A stretch of 64,000 bases of DNA from positions 41,952,501 to 42,016,500 of the forward strand of contig NC_091255.1 of the NCBI RefSeq assembly GCF_042477335.2, given 5' to 3'. Made by a program: the position numbers and the translations under genes. The DNA comes from Ovis canadensis (lineage: Eukaryota; Chordata; Mammalia; Artiodactyla; Bovidae). Within the stretch, counting starts at the first letter, position 1. The number at the start of each line of letters is the position of its first letter. Positions 23,090 to 36,160 of the stretch are shown here, piece after piece. Under the pieces are notes generated by a model that was not told where the DNA came from, searched no databases, and saw only the letters and a list, made by a program, of their open reading frames with translations.

Positions 23090-24371
23090 GAGAAGACCCA
23101 AGGACTTCCCCTCAGAGAGCCACCTTAAGCAGTGTGTCCTTAAGCTCTCAGACAGGCACTAGTGTGACATACAAGTCTGAGAGGCCCGGCTGGAAGGTCT
23201 ATCTGTGCTCAGGCTGGACCCCCGAGAAGCAGATCATCTGGATCTCTTGTCTCAAAAGTCTCTTTGATGACCCTGCAGCTACCTGATGGGACTTGGGGGC
23301 TGTGCTGGAAATGAAGGCACTTTGATTTTATGCCTTCTTGAAGAGGCTTGTGCATGAAAAAAGCAGAAGGAAGAACTGGGGTGGGCAGCCACGACCCATC
23401 CAGTTCACTCAGTTTCAGCTTTCAAATCTGATGCTGGGGTGGGAGACCCTGGGGAGCGGGGCAGCTGCAGAGAAACCGGGCATCAGCAAGAGGGGAGGGT
23501 TTCCAGACTTAAGAAGGGAGGACGGTTGGCGGAGTGTCTACACGGTGCCTGTCACTGTGCATTTTCTCATTTAATTCCCAGGACACCCACACCTGTAAGT
23601 AAGCAGCGTCATGCCCATCTGACAGGTGAGAAAGCTGAAGTGAAACCAAACCCTGCTGGTCCAGCTCCACCCGCTGGCCACTGCCCCCATCCTCTTGTTG
23701 GGTTTCCTTCCTCCTTCTCTTTCTCCCTCCCTCCCTGACTTCCTTCCTGTATAAATTCACTTTACACCAAAAGCGTTTAATACTTGGTAGATCTTTCTTT
23801 TTCTGAAACATAAAAACATTTTTTTATACTTCACTCTTATACCATTTATGACACAAAACATCATTTTTCTCCATCTGTACTATCTTCAGAGGCATTTGAG
23901 GCCAAAGGGGACCCAGAAGGGGGACAATGCCACCCACCTAACAAACTGAGATGTTGCCCTGTGTTTCAGCTCACTGAACACTGCTTAGGGACAACTTTTG
24001 ATCTAAAGTGCAAACACCCTCATTTATTGAGCCAGGGTGGGGGGTAAAAATCTGGTGCCACCAAAGCCAGGAGTGAAGAGTCAATCAGAATGACTCAGGC
24101 CCTCAGGATAGATCAGAAGCCAGGTCACTTCCGAACGGACAGCCACTCTCGGGCCATCAGGCACCATGAGACACACATGGACCCTCACGCTTCAGCAGCA
24201 GGACTTAAACACTGCCCCACACCAAGGAGGCAGCTTTTAAAACAAGGAATTATGTAAATCCTAAATCCAGCTGGCTCACCAGATCCAACATGTGGGTCAG
24301 GAAGGGCTTGTCTTTTGTGTCACTTATTTCCCAGGTTACAGACTTTGTTTTTGTTTTTTAACTTTTTTTTA
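23090..24371. other. SPECC1 intron, no repeat or gene recognised
   Basis: Intronic sequence without recognisable young repeats. A polypyrimidine patch at about 23700-23750 is the only compositional oddity. Confidence 0.5.
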
Positions 24372-24625
24372 AAGAAAATTTATCATTATTATTTTTTTGG
24401 CTGTGCTGGGTCTTCGTTGCTGTGCAAGGGCTTTCTCTAGCTGCAGTGCACAAGCTTCTTGTTGTGGTAGTTTTCTTGTTGCAGAGCTCAGAAAAGGGCT
24501 CCAGCTCAGGCCCTAGAGCACTTAGTTGCTCTGTAGCATGTGGGATCTTCCCGGACCAGGGATTGAACCTGTGTCCCCTGCACTGGCAAGTGGGTTTGTA
24601 ACCACTGGACAACCAGGGAAGTTCC
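24372..24625 (-). mobile_element. CHR/ART2-type SINE
   Basis: Minus orientation, GGCTGTGCTGGGTCTTCGTT at left, tRNA-related head (…CCACTGGACAACCAGGGAAG) at right. Confidence 0.88.
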
Positions 24626-27590
24626 TAGGTCTCAGACTTTGAAGTGTTCTGTCTCCGGCAGAGATGGAGGGCATCCAGCTGTGACCTGTTAAGATTATAT
24701 TCATTCCAAGAACATGACGCGCTCAAATAAAATCTTACCCTTCACTTCTCTGGGGGGAACAACACAGCTCTAGTTTCCTCAATGCCACCTGAAACTGTCC
24801 TTGGTTCTATGTGAACAATGAGACTATCAACTATCTCCCCTCAGCACCACTGGCAGACAACTAAGCACGTGTGTGCATCTTGGTCCCTCAGGTCAGAGGT
24901 GGGAGCCAGCGGGCAGAGGCACTGGGTTCCAAAGGTTGCCCTGTGGCTGTCACCCCCAAGGGCTTCCTTACTGCTCCCCAAGGTATATCTGGATGAGAAA
25001 GGTGAGCTGAGAGTGGCATGGCTTGATATGCCCGTGTTTTTCACAAGAATCACAGCAAAGGGGTGAGCTGACCAATACTCTCTGAGGTCTCTCACCTGAA
25101 TCCTGTTCAACTGTGCACCCGTCTGCAGATCGCCGTAGCCGAGTACTCCTTGGGTTTCTGGTCAGCGGACAGAGGGGGCGCAGGGGATGTGGAGGATGCA
25201 TGGGGATGGCCTTGCCGAGCAGGGAATGGTGGAAGAGTCTTCCCAGGGGCCCTGAAGAGTGAACCGTGCAGACGGCTTGTAGATGGAGTAGGCAGGAGGT
25301 ACTCCTGGGCGGGAATGGACTACCAGGTGAGGGCAGAGAGAAGACAGTGTCCTGGGAAGGGTGGCTGAGCCAAGGAACAAGGCGAGTCCTGACTTCAGGG
25401 CCCACCCCAGGACAGATGAAAAGCCTTCTCCTCAGCTGGGGACCGTCAGCATCAGCTCGGCCTTGGTGTGGGTGAGGCCTGTGTAGCCTGTGGACATCTA
25501 TACTCGGTGCTCACAGCTGCACCGACCAAGGACAAGAACATGGCACCCCAGGGGTATAAATACAGTGCCATCCTTTCCCCAGAGACCATCCCACTGAATC
25601 TTAGGGCTGCATCAAGAGAATAATGTACAGAGCAGTAGGAATCAGCCAACCAGGCACTCTACAAGATGGATCGTCAACTCTTTCCTTGTTACTTATTCCC
25701 GAATAAAACTGCCTGAGATCACTGTTAGCCTTGACTGCAAGTCAGTAGGTGGAAGGGAGCATGTCGGGAGGCTGTGCGTCCAGAGCTGGATGCTGGTGAC
25801 ATGGATGTATGTGCTTCATGAAAATTCACTGAGCTCTACACACATATGTGCAATAAGAGCTACATCAATAAAGAGGAAAGAAACGAATGGAGGCCAGGGA
25901 GGGAGATGAGCAGGAAGAGGGGTGGGTGAGGGAGGAGGGCAGTTGGGAAAGAGAACTGATTAAGAAGGAGAAAGGGAAGACAAACAGGGCCCCTGATGTT
26001 CTTAAGGGGCTGAACCATGGTTGTCTGAAAGAATGCCAGCATTTTGGAATTTACGTAGATTTACTGGGGAAAAAAGCAGAGCTACAACCAAAAAGAAACT
26101 TGCTGACTACTTCCCCAAGGGGAATGGTAATTACTCATTGCAAATTACCCTCAACTTTCTCTGGGCTATAAATACTTCAGAGACATTCCCAAGAGAGAGA
26201 AAGTTCCAGGGAGAGGAAGGCTCAGATATATAAAAAAAAAGGTAACATTCTGAGCATCTCCAAAAAGGAGTGCTTAGGAGAAAATTTTGTAAGATAACAG
26301 ATTTCTGTCCCTAGGGCCGCAGAAGTCATTTGAGATACACAAAAACCGACATGCACAGAGGAAGCTAAAACGACATTGGTGAACATCCAGAACATGATCA
26401 GAGCAGCTGAGATTGTAGACAAGTTCCAGGAGGGCAAGTGGGGATGTAGCTCGCAAACAACATGGCTGACAGCAGAGCAAAACCCAACAACCACAGCATT
26501 TGCTTCTAGAAGGTTCATTTCATTTGCCTTCTGTTGCCTGGAAATGCTGACATCTGGTGAAAACATGAACCGCTCTGCAGAGCACACACCCACCAAGGAC
26601 ATGGCTGTGACCTGTTCCCACTGAAACTCCATCATCCCTCAGGATCTCCGTAGGCTGTTCCAATGGACTTCAACAAATGGATCGACTCTGTGTGCACTAA
26701 ATGCACAAGATTTTTAAAAAGTTAAAAAAAAGAAAAAGGAAGTTTCTGGGAAAGAGACGGCAGACCGTTTAGAAATCACCGTCAGTCCCCTGCCTCAGGG
26801 ATCAGCTGTCCTGGGTGCAGGGCGGCCTTAGCACCCTCGCCCTGGGGCTTCCTGGCCTTTCTCAAAGACGTCCTTATTGTCACAGCTGGAGAATCAGACT
26901 GAGATTTTTTTGTGGGGGGAAGGGGGTGTGTAACAATTTATAGATCATTGAGGATTAAAGTAGCTCATTCCTCAGCAAGGCGCAGCTTGGGTAGGAAGAG
27001 CCCTGGGGAGACAGAGCTTCCTTTGAAGATCTGGTGAGAAAAGTACAGAAGAGCATGTGCACATGCAGGGGTAGGGGAGGGGAAATTGCCACAAAGGCGG
27101 CCTGCATGCCCTCTCTGAACGGGACCTTGCTCCCTGCCTGGACGCACGTCTGCACCTACCCACGCCTCCCATTCCAGAAGCCAGTCCAATCCCAGGCTAC
27201 CCGATGACCCTCAAGTGGCCTGGCCCTGCACATGTGCAGTCCTTGCCATGGACTCGCGCAGATGCGCCCGTGGACCACAGGGAACACTCTCTGTACACCC
27301 TTCCTTTCTGAGGCCCCATCGCACTGAAGGTCACTGTCTCGGGTGCCCACTCCAATCAGTGTGTCCTCATCTCGGGAGGGCGGCCATGACCCCTCCCCAT
27401 CCAGCACCAGTTCTGCACCATGACAGAAACTGTTCCCCACAGAGAGCCGTGACCATGGATCACCTCGTGAATGTCCCTTCTCTCGGGGATCAGCTGCCTG
27501 GAGATAAGTCTATCTAATTAGATGGCTAAGTTTATAAGCCAGCATCAAACATGAGGATACAGATGAACAGGTTTGTCATCCTGGGGAAAC
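24626..27590. other. SPECC1 intron, mostly unannotated
   Basis: About 3 kb with no clear repeat. The 137-codon minus frame at 26635-26222 and the plus frame at 25887-26171 lack splice borders or known domains. An A-rich patch lies near 26715-26745. Confidence 0.5.
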
Positions 27591-28470
27591 AGCCAGCCAA
27601 GGCACAAAATGCAATGAGCATAAAAGAACTGGCTATATAAAGTTAAGTTTCTCTGTGACACACATTAAAAAAAAAAAAAGATCCTTGCATACACATAGTA
27701 AGTGACTAATACCCAGAGATACAACCAGTCACAAACACATGATGAGGGCTTCAGTCTCATCAGAAAATAGAAACTTTTCATTAAATTGGCAAAAGTGAAA
27801 TAGATGGTTAATTCACAGAGTCAACAAAGATGTGGGGAAGTGGGTATAATCCTATATGGGCTGATGGGCTGATGTGTGTGCTTAGTCATTCAGTCGTGTC
27901 TGACTCTTTGAGACCCCATGGACTGTAGCCTGCCAGGCTCCCCTCTGTTCATGGGATTCTCCAGGCCAGAATACTGGAGTGGGTTGCCATGTCCTCCTCC
28001 AGGGGATCTTCCCGACCCAGGGATTGAACCCAGGTCTCCCGCATTGCAGGTGGATTCTTTACTGTCTGAGCAACCAGAGAAGCCCATGAATACTGAAGCC
28101 CATCCCTTCTCTGGGGATCTTCCTAACCCAGGAATCAAACCGGGATCTCCTGCATTGCAGGTGGATTCTTTACCATCTGAGCCACCAGGGAAGCCCACAT
28201 GGGCTGAAAGGAATACAAACTGGTATAGACTTTCAGGAAGGCAACTGGAAGCACTTTGCTAAATGCAAATATGATTTGATCAAGTCATTTCACTTCTAGG
28301 CAACTTTTCTAGAGGGAATAGTCACGCATCTATCTGCTCAAAGACATACCTACAAGAATGTTTACTGCACTATTACTGTTCAGAATGGGGAACTGGCGAT
28401 ACCCCAGTTGCCTACCAATTAAGCTAAATAAACTTTCCTTTTGAAAACCTTAATAAAAAAAATCTATAAC
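27590..28470 (+). mobile_element. Old L1 3' UTR, split by a SINE
   Basis: Flanks of the SINE (27590-27872 and 28199-28470) read through as one diverged L1 3' region (…AAATTGGCAAAAGTGAAATAG… then …AACTGGTATAGACTTTC…TTTACTGCACTATTACTG…). Confidence 0.5.
27873..28198 (-). mobile_element. Bov-tA SINE with additional head monomer and 9-bp TSD
   Basis: Minus-oriented element with two copies of the tRNA-head region (ends at about 28085 and 28196). ATGGGCTGA flanks it at 27864-27872 and 28199-28207. Confidence 0.9.
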
Positions 28471-29519
28471 TCAGTTTTCTGACCTGAATACATTCCTAGG
28501 AAGCTTGTGGGAAAACACAGCCATTCTGCTTTTCAATATGTCTGCTACACTCAGTAAGTTCTAGATAATCATACTTTTCACCAATTACTAGATAAACGTC
28601 AACCTAGAAGGTTGGCCCTGGACTTCTCTATGTCATCACTGACTTAGCTGAAATCCAGGAGACACAGAGAATAACAAGCAGATAGATTCATAAAGAACTG
28701 AGGGCTTAAGATCTGCGACAGAGTAGCTCGGAGCAGCAGGTCTAGGAAGAACGCTCTTTGACTTACATGGCAAGAACCAAGGGTAAGTTACAGGGGAAAG
28801 AGAACAGGACCATCTGAGGATGAGGGCTTTCTGATGACAAGAGGGCTGCTGTGTCTCCAGGGATGTGTAGGCAGATATGCACCACTTCCCCCTGGAGACA
28901 GTGCTGAAAGGATACTGACACATCAGAAGCACGGTTGGAGCCTATCTTTCTTGCTTCTTCCTTTCTCACTGAACAAGTGCTAGAGTGTCCCCACCCATGA
29001 CTTCCCTCCCTGAGGTTCTCTGACCGTGGCATCATGACAGGTGGCCCCATTCCGCCCCACAAGACAGTGGCCCCTCTCGCCACACCCCAGCACATCACGG
29101 GGCACTAGTTCCTCTGCTTCCAGCTCCTGCCAGGTCTTTCCTCTACCCCTCAGCTTGGCTCTGAAACAATTCCCTGCCATGTCCCATTCCCAGGCCCAGC
29201 CCCTACTCAGGGTCTCTGTAAAAGCACTTTTCCTTTCCAGTGCTCTAGTGACTCTCTCCTGAGTTGATCACCTCATTTTCATTAATTTCACTCATCTTGG
29301 CCTACTCTTTCTAAGGGAGATGGTTATTTGTAGCTCTGGTGGCTCCACTCATCCTAGAATGGTCCAATCGCCCCTTTACCAGGCTCTGTCATCTGTCTGC
29401 ACCCCTAAACCCCATGCCTCTAGCTGAGAGTTTATCCACAAAGGACAAGTTACAGAAATGGTTTCCTGGTGCCTAGGATATTGCTCAAAATCTTATATGT
29501 CCTTCCAACCCTCAACAAA

Positions 29520-29640
29520 GAGAAGCAGAATAGTACAGTGTTTCAGAGACCAGGCTCTGCAGCCTGATTCTGGGTTTGGAGGCAAACTCTGCCATTTCAA
29601 CAAGCTGTATGCTTCACTATGCATGTGTTCCCATCATGAA
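29520..29640 (+). mobile_element. MIR SINE fossil
   Basis: AGTGTTTCAGAGACCAGGCTCTG…CAGCCTGATTCTGGG…CAAACTCTGCCATTTC fits the MIR 5' and core region; shown motifs are each interrupted in the copy. Confidence 0.5.
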
Positions 29641-30019
29641 CCATCTGCACTCACGGGTCAAGTTTCCAAACTGGAAGGGGAGCTCAGCCCACAGTCTGAA
29701 GTCTAATGACAGCAAATGCTCACTGAGCCCCTCTGTGTGTTGAGTGCCATGGGACACACACACAACGAAGTGGGGTCCCCAGCTCAAAAGGTTCACCACG
29801 TTCAGTAGAACAGGCGGGGCAGACATGCTGTGATCTGGGGTCACATGGGGGCAGCCCCTGGTGGCTGCGCTACACAGAACCAGCAAGTCATGGACAGGAT
29901 CCCCCTGTGGTTCTGGGAACACTGGAGACAAAAGTATAGCTCTTGTTTTCTTTTGTGACTGAAAATCAGACTGAATAGGGACCTTGGCAAACCAAAACAT
30001 AAATGACTCCAAGGAGGAA

Positions 30020-30160
30020 AAACGAACCCAAGTTGCGAGCAGCTCTGAGGCCCAGGTCTTTCTCTGTCACTACAGCAGCTGTGTGACTGGGACTTGAGAC
30101 AAATGACTCAACTTCTTGGTCTTTCAGTTTCCCCACCTTCCAAATAACTAGCTTAGATTA
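30020..30160 (+). mobile_element. MIR SINE fossil
   Basis: CAGCAGCTGTGTGACTGGGA…AAATGACTCAACTTCTTGG…TCAGTTTCCCCACCTTC is a clear MIR core. Confidence 0.75.
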
Positions 30161-30179
30161 GGTTAGATTATATTTATTT

Positions 30180-30465
30180 TGTTCATTGAGTAATTTATTT
30201 CTGGCTGTGCTGGGTCTTCACTGCTGTGCACAGGCTGTCTCTAGTTACAGTGAGCAGGGGCTGCTCTCGAGTTGCGGTGCACGGGCTTCCCATGGTGGTG
30301 GCTTCTCTTGTTACAGAGTACAGGCCCTTGGGCACAAGCTCAATTAGTTGGGGTGCATGGTCCTAGCTTCTCTGTGGCATGTGCGATCTTCCTGGATCAG
30401 GGATTGAACCCAAGTTGCCTGCATTGGCCTGCGATTCTTTACCACTGAGCCGAAAGGGAAGTCCC
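30180..30465 (-). mobile_element. CHR/ART2-type SINE
   Basis: Minus orientation from GGCTGTGCTGGGTCTTCACT to the head …TTTACCACTGAGCCGAAAGG. Confidence 0.85.
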
Positions 30466-30599
30466 TATATTCATGGTTTTGAAATGACTGGCTATGGAAT
30501 CTGCTCTTCCAACAAAAGTTTACGCAGAAGCTCTTTCTAGAAATTGAAAACTATAAGATGAACTGATCTCTCACCAGCTCCCATATCTGTTCCTTCCTG

Positions 30600-30805
30600 C
30601 ATCATTTGACACGATAGACAGTAGCCACGGTAGCTACTTAAATTATTTAAAATTAAATAAAGTTTAAGATACAGGTTCTCAGCCACATTAGCCACCTTTT
30701 AACTGCTCAGGAACCATGACTGGTGAGTGGGTAAAGTGCTCGCTGGCATAGATCTAGAATAATCCCACCAACTCAAGAGTTTTCCTGGACAGCACTGCCC
30801 TGTAC
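30600..30805. mobile_element. Possible hAT-type MER fossil
   Basis: TAGCCACGGTAGCTAC…AAATTAAATAAAG…CCACATTAGCCACC…TGGACAGCACTG resembles an old non-autonomous hAT repeat with a CAGTGCTGTCCA end. Confidence 0.45.
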
Positions 30806-30964
30806 CACACAAATGTGAAGGTTTATTCCCCCTCCTTTTATGCAAGTATAGCATGCTGTGGACAGTTCCAAATCCTGATTTTTTCCCTACTCACCAAGAT
30901 CCAGAGACAGGTCCTTACACCACATAGGGAGAAAGAGTTAACAGTGTAGAAACTAAGACAGTGC

Positions 30965-31135
30965 ATTCTGAAGCCAGAAGCCCATCACTTACTAGTGGCA
31001 TGATTGTAAGCAATTAGGCAACTTCTCTGCACCTTGGTTTCCAAATCCTTAAAAAGGATTTGGAAGAGATATCTCATGGGATTGCAGTCGAGACACGTAA
31101 GCATACAGAACAATGTCTACCACACGTGCGATACT
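30965..31135 (+). mobile_element. MIR SINE fossil
   Basis: ACTTACTAGTGGCATGATTG…CTGCACCTTGGTTTCC…CATACAGAACAATGTCTACC; the last word replaces the usual AGTGCCTGGCAC. Confidence 0.65.
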
Positions 31136-33476
31136 CACTATACACCAACTCATTCTCAGCTCTGTTCTTTCCTACGATGTGAACACAACAGATGCTGAGG
31201 CTGTTTCCAGCCTTTTGCTATCACTCTGCACACACATGGAATAAACCACGATGGATTCTGCCAATCTGCCCCCTGAGACCTTTATCTTATTCCCTCCCAT
31301 ACCCACCCCATAACATATGAGTGACTTCTCCACACATCTGTAAAAGAATCCACAAGGTTTCAGGGAACAATGTGATTCTGTCCATCCTATGATGCTCTAG
31401 TACTCTAAACAGAATATTTTTAGTAAGGGGAAAAAGAAAACCATTGTTTTTCAAAGGGAAAATGGAACTTGTGTATTTTTGGATATGCTTACCAAAAAAA
31501 AAAAAAACCATAATAACTAAACAACTTGTTTGAGGAATTTCATTCTAAGACCAAGTTTAATTTATGCTCGACAAACAATCTTGAACCACATCTTAACCTC
31601 CCATCCCAAGAAGACTGAATTCAGTCTCCAAAATCATAAGCTTCTTGCGGCTAGAGTGTTTTCCAGATGAACATTTCATGAATAAAAGAACGGAAAAAAT
31701 ACTCAGCACAGAGTCACTGGGGACTGTTATTGTCTAAACAGACTTACGAGCAGCCCTGGGGACAGAGAGGGAAGAGCGGCAACATCCAGGCATCCGGGCC
31801 TCAGCTCTCACTGAAGGCAGGTTAATGGCTTTTGGTGTCTGGTGGTGTCATGTGGCCCCACCAGCTGCTGGTATATGGGATCCTGAGAAGCACCCTCCTT
31901 TCCCCACCCAGCAGGATGATGGCTCCCAGGGAGAAGAAAGAAAGAAACATTTTTGCACTATTCTGAAAATCCTGCTCTTGCTTCCTGAAGCCGGTAGGAC
32001 ACCTGACATTTCTACATGTATGGAGATATGCCCTGGTGATGTATGAACACAGGCCTTTCGTTCCAATGATCCTGTAAAGCCATTAAGACTGCCAACTCAC
32101 AGGGGGAGGTTCTAAGCATCTTTGAATGCTATCCCCCAAAGCCCACCTCCTTCTGTCCCTTCTCTTTCTCCTGCATTTTGTAGGAACGCAGAAGGTTGGA
32201 ACGGGTAGGATGTGGGTCCCTCAGCCTATGGCCTCTGGGAATGCTGAGCTGGTCTACTGCATTTGTGATGTGTACATGTAAGTGCCTGTTAACATTTTAA
32301 ACCAGGTCTTATTAACACAAAATTTCATCTATGCCTACACTAAGCAATACGACAAATGTCCTTTTGAATAGAGTACAGAACACACTATGCTTCATATCAG
32401 GCAGAAACTTCCCCCAGGAATATACCATATGAATAAATACCAGACACCCTTGGCCACGCTGGAGTTTTACCCCCAGGAATACAAGAATGTGTCCTCACTA
32501 GGACACCTGTTACATAATATATTTATGTGAATTACATAAATGGGTTGAAAGAGAAAAACATCTGATATATTTATTGCTCAACAAATGCCAAAAAGGAATT
32601 TGAACAATTTTTATCTTTTTCTGGATTAAAGAAAGAAAAAACTCTTGGTAATAACCTCAGGACTAGGCTTCCTTTAATGGATGGTGTTTATCAGGAAATA
32701 ACACAAAAGTCATATTTAAGGGCGAGATACTACTCATTTTGCAAGGAAAACAAAACTATCCACTATTAACACTATTAGTCAACATTTCCTGAACTTCTAC
32801 AAGTGAATAAAACCAAAAAGGTACAAAAGGTATGAATATTAAAAAGAAAGGAAAAATATCATTTTCTTGCAATGGTCTGCCTCAAAACTCTAGAAAATCA
32901 ACTAATACCACCAAATAATGAAAAATGTCGAGACGCCAACATTGTGACCAATAACAAGACAGTGGACATTCCCTTCCCATGGCCCCACACACGGTAAGCA
33001 CCTCCCCATCACCTTTCCATCTTTCTGTACAGCAAGAGTTGGTAGCAGAGAGAACCAGACCGGCAGAAGAGGCTGGGAATTCCAGATGCTGAATCCCCAC
33101 TTATGCCCAGAACTAAAATTTTATACCCAATGAAATCACCAAGTGTCAGAGTAATGTGCAGAATCAAGGTGACGAAATTTTACCTTCCACTAACTTCTGC
33201 TCAGAAGATACTGGAGGAACCAAAAAAAGGAAAAAAAAAAAAAAAGGATATGGGAACCTGAAGGTCAAAAAAAATAAAAAAAGGAGAGACAGAAATATAA
33301 CAGTCAAGCGTCTGACACGGGAGCGAGGACAAGCTGGGACGGAGGCGGCCGAGGACTCAGTGTAGACCCCTTGGTGGGAAATGGGTGGAACCCCTCACAA
33401 GTAGGACCTAAGGGGATCTCCATGAGGGTTGGGACTGAATTAGTGATGACTATATAGAAACTGAAAGAGACACAGA
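31136..33476. other. SPECC1 intron, AT-rich, no gene recognised
   Basis: Only simple-sequence features stand out: A-runs at about 31494-31507 and 33222-33246 and a purine-rich patch at 33220-33310 that yields a spurious Lys-rich frame. Confidence 0.5.
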
Positions 33477-33856
33477 GACACGCAAATGGTCAACAGGCCA
33501 TGAAAAGATGCTAAATTATTAGAGTAATGCAAGTCAAATCCATAACGGGATTCCACCTCACACTGGTCAGAATGGCCATTATCAGAAGTCTACAAACAAC
33601 AAATGCTAGAGAGGGTGTGGAGAAATGGGAACTCTTCTACACAGCTGGTGGGAATGAAAACTGGTGCAGCCACTATGGAAAACAGTACAGAGGCTCCTTG
33701 AAAAACTAAAATTAGATTTACCATGTGATACAGCAATCCCACTCCTGGGCACACACCCAGAAAAGATGAAACCTCTAATTCAAAAAGACATATGCACCCC
33801 AACGTTCACAGCAGTATTATTTACGATTGCCAGGACAAGGAAGCAACTTAAATATC

Positions 33857-33960
33857 TCTCTATATATATTACATTACATATGAATATATATATGTATATA
33901 TTTTACTTGTTTATATTTATATATAAATATATATATATATCATATCTATCTATGTATGGT
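33857..33960 (+). repeat. TA-rich microsatellite in L1
   Basis: Interrupted (TA)n/(TATATG)n tract next to the SINE, likely length-variable. Confidence 0.85.
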
Positions 33961-33985
33961 ACTTCATAGTGTGTGTTGGAATACT

Positions 33986-34207
33986 TTGAGTGTGTGCTCA
34001 GTCACTTTAGCTATATCCAAATCTTTGTGTCCCCATGGACTGCAGCCTGCCAGGCTCCTCTGTCCTGGGATTCAATAGGCAAGAACACTGGAGTGGGTTG
34101 CCATGCCCTCCTCCAGGGGATCTTCCTGACTCAGAGATCTAACCCACATCTCCTGCATTGCAGGCAGATTTTTTTTTTACTGCTGAGCCACCGGAGAAAT
34201 CCCACAA
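33986..34207 (-). mobile_element. Bov-tA SINE with 9-bp TSD
   Basis: Minus orientation; TGGAATACT is duplicated at 33977-33985 and 34208-34216 inside the L1. Confidence 0.9.
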
Positions 34208-35084
34208 TGGAATACTACTCAGCCATAAAAAATAATGAAATAATGCCACTTGTAGCAACATGGATGAGCCTAGAGATTATCATACTAAGTGAAGTGAGTC
34301 AGAGAGAGAGAAAAAAATAAGTATCATATATATGTGGGACCTAAAAATAATTATACAAGTGATCTTATTTACAAAACAGAAAGAGACTCATAGACAAAAC
34401 AAATTTAGGATTACTGAAGGGGAAAGTGGAGGTGATAAATTAGGAGTTTGGGATTAATAGATATACACCACTATATATAAAATAAACAATGAAGATTCAC
34501 TGTATAGCAATGCAACTATATTTAATATCTTGTATGACCTGTAATGGCAAGGAATCTGAAGCTCTACATCTGAAACTAACACACTATTGTAAACCAACTG
34601 TAGTTAAGATTTTTGAAAACGTAAAAAAGTGTCTTCACAAACCACAGTGTTTCATAAACAGCAGCAGAAGTGAGACAGCAGATGAAAAGAGGCCTCCACA
34701 GAGCACAGGCCAATAACGGCACTGGTTTTCTACTGGGGATCGATCTTTATAATGAAATCAGGAAAGGAGCCACTTTAATGACATAAATAAGTCAAAGCAT
34801 CATACATTCTCTGAATCGTGCCTGTAGCTCTCAAGAGACCTGTCTCAAAAAAGAAAACAACCAGCAGAGCTCCAAATGGCCTGATGGATCACAGACTGCT
34901 CACTATTGGTCAGGCATGCGCTGGTGCTTGTCTGGGAACCAGAGACAGAAAAACACTTTGCCAGCAACGTGGGTGTTCTTTCCAAAGACAAATTAAGGTT
35001 TGTTTAGGACAATAGGAAGACTGCTTTTTTCTTTAACATAGAAGAATATGTAGTTGCTGGCTAAGAGGTTAACTAATTTGAATC

Positions 35085-35523
35085 TGTTCTAGTGAGGTGG
35101 ATTGAACCTAGAGCCTGTTACACAGAATGGAGTAAGTCAGAAAGAGAAAAACAAATATTGTATATTAACACGTAAATATGGAATCTGGAAAATTTGAACC
35201 TATCTGCAGGGAAGGAATAGAGAGGCAGATGTAGAAAAAGGACTTGTGGACACCGCAGGGGAAGGGGATGGTGGGACAAATTGAGAGAATAGCACTGAAA
35301 CAGATACATTATCATATGTAAAACAGATAGCTGGTGGGAATTTGCTACATGACGCAGGGAGCTCAACCTGGTGCTCTGTGATAACCTAGAGGGGTGGGAT
35401 TGCAGGGGAGGAAGGAGAGAGGCTCAAAACAGAGGGGATACATGTATACCTATGGCTGATTCATGTTGATGTGTTGCAGAAAACCAGCACAATATCGTAA
35501 AGCAATTATCCTTCAATTAAAAA
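35085..35523 (+). mobile_element. L1 3' UTR with A-rich end
   Basis: AGAATGGAGTAAGTCAGAAAG…AAACAGATAGCTGGTGGG…TATCCTTCAATTAAAAA is a ruminant L1 3' end. A SINE has landed at its very tail. Confidence 0.85.
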
Positions 35524-35742
35524 TGGGTTTTCCTGATGGCTTGAACAGTGAAGAATCTGCCTGCAATGTGGGAGACATGGGTTCAATCCCTGGGTCAGGA
35601 AGATCCCTTGGAGAAGGAAATGGCAACTCCAGCACTCTTGCCTGGAAAATTTCATGGACAGAGAAGCCTGGTGGGCTACAGTCCATTGGGTTGCAAAGAG
35701 TCGGACATAACTGAGCAACTTAACACTTTCACTTCCACTTTC
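35524..35742 (+). mobile_element. Bov-tA SINE with 10-bp TSD
   Basis: Plus orientation. CAATTAAAAA, from the L1 tail, is duplicated at 35514-35523 and 35743-35752. Confidence 0.92.
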
Positions 35743-35993
35743 CAATTAAAAAAACAATAAAACACCAGGTTCAAAGATGTCTGTGCCTTCGTGACAGCAT
35801 AGCTGTCTCCTTGCTGTCTCAATTCCTGCAGTACAAAACCAGAAACTCCACAGATTCAGACACATCTTTGAGTAAGCCTCTTGCCATCTGAACACGGGCT
35901 TCTTGCTATCTGAAATGCAACAGCCAAGTATAATTTGAATAATGGGGGATACTCTTTATCTAAGTATCTATATGTACACCTTTATCTAAGGGA

Positions 35994-36160
35994 GGGGTCA
36001 GCCGACCTTTCTTGTGAAGGGCTTTTTCCTGCAGTTACAGCACAGAACCAGCAACATGTAAATGAATGAGCCTGTGATCCTGTGCCTGTACATCTTTATC
36101 CACAAAACCCCATGGTGGGCCTGAGTTGGCCCCTGGGCCATGGTTGGCTGAACACTGATC
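35994..36160 (-). mobile_element. hAT-type DNA transposon fossil
   Basis: Begins AGGGGTCAGCCGACCTTTC and ends near TGGTTGGCTGAACACTG; same family as 21834-22044 by its AATGAATGAGCC and GGCCC words, opposite orientation. Confidence 0.5.

Larger units (their letters stand above)
33477..34612 (+). mobile_element. Ruminant L1 3' end, split by a SINE
   Basis: ORF2 terminal and 3' UTR words are in order: GAATGGCCATTATC, GGTGTGGAGAAATGGGAAC, AATCCCACTCCTGGGC, then after the SINE CAGCCATAAAAAATAATG and …GTAAACCAACTGTAG. The SINE at 33986-34207 carries a 9-bp TSD. Confidence 0.88.

Noticed and set aside
22980-23090. CRISPR-like regular repeats
   Set aside because: Simple CAC/CAT microsatellite; no spacers and a mammalian context.
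33156-33365. Lys-rich plus frame resembling a nuclear protein
   Set aside because: Produced by A-rich simple sequence; no flanking coding evidence.
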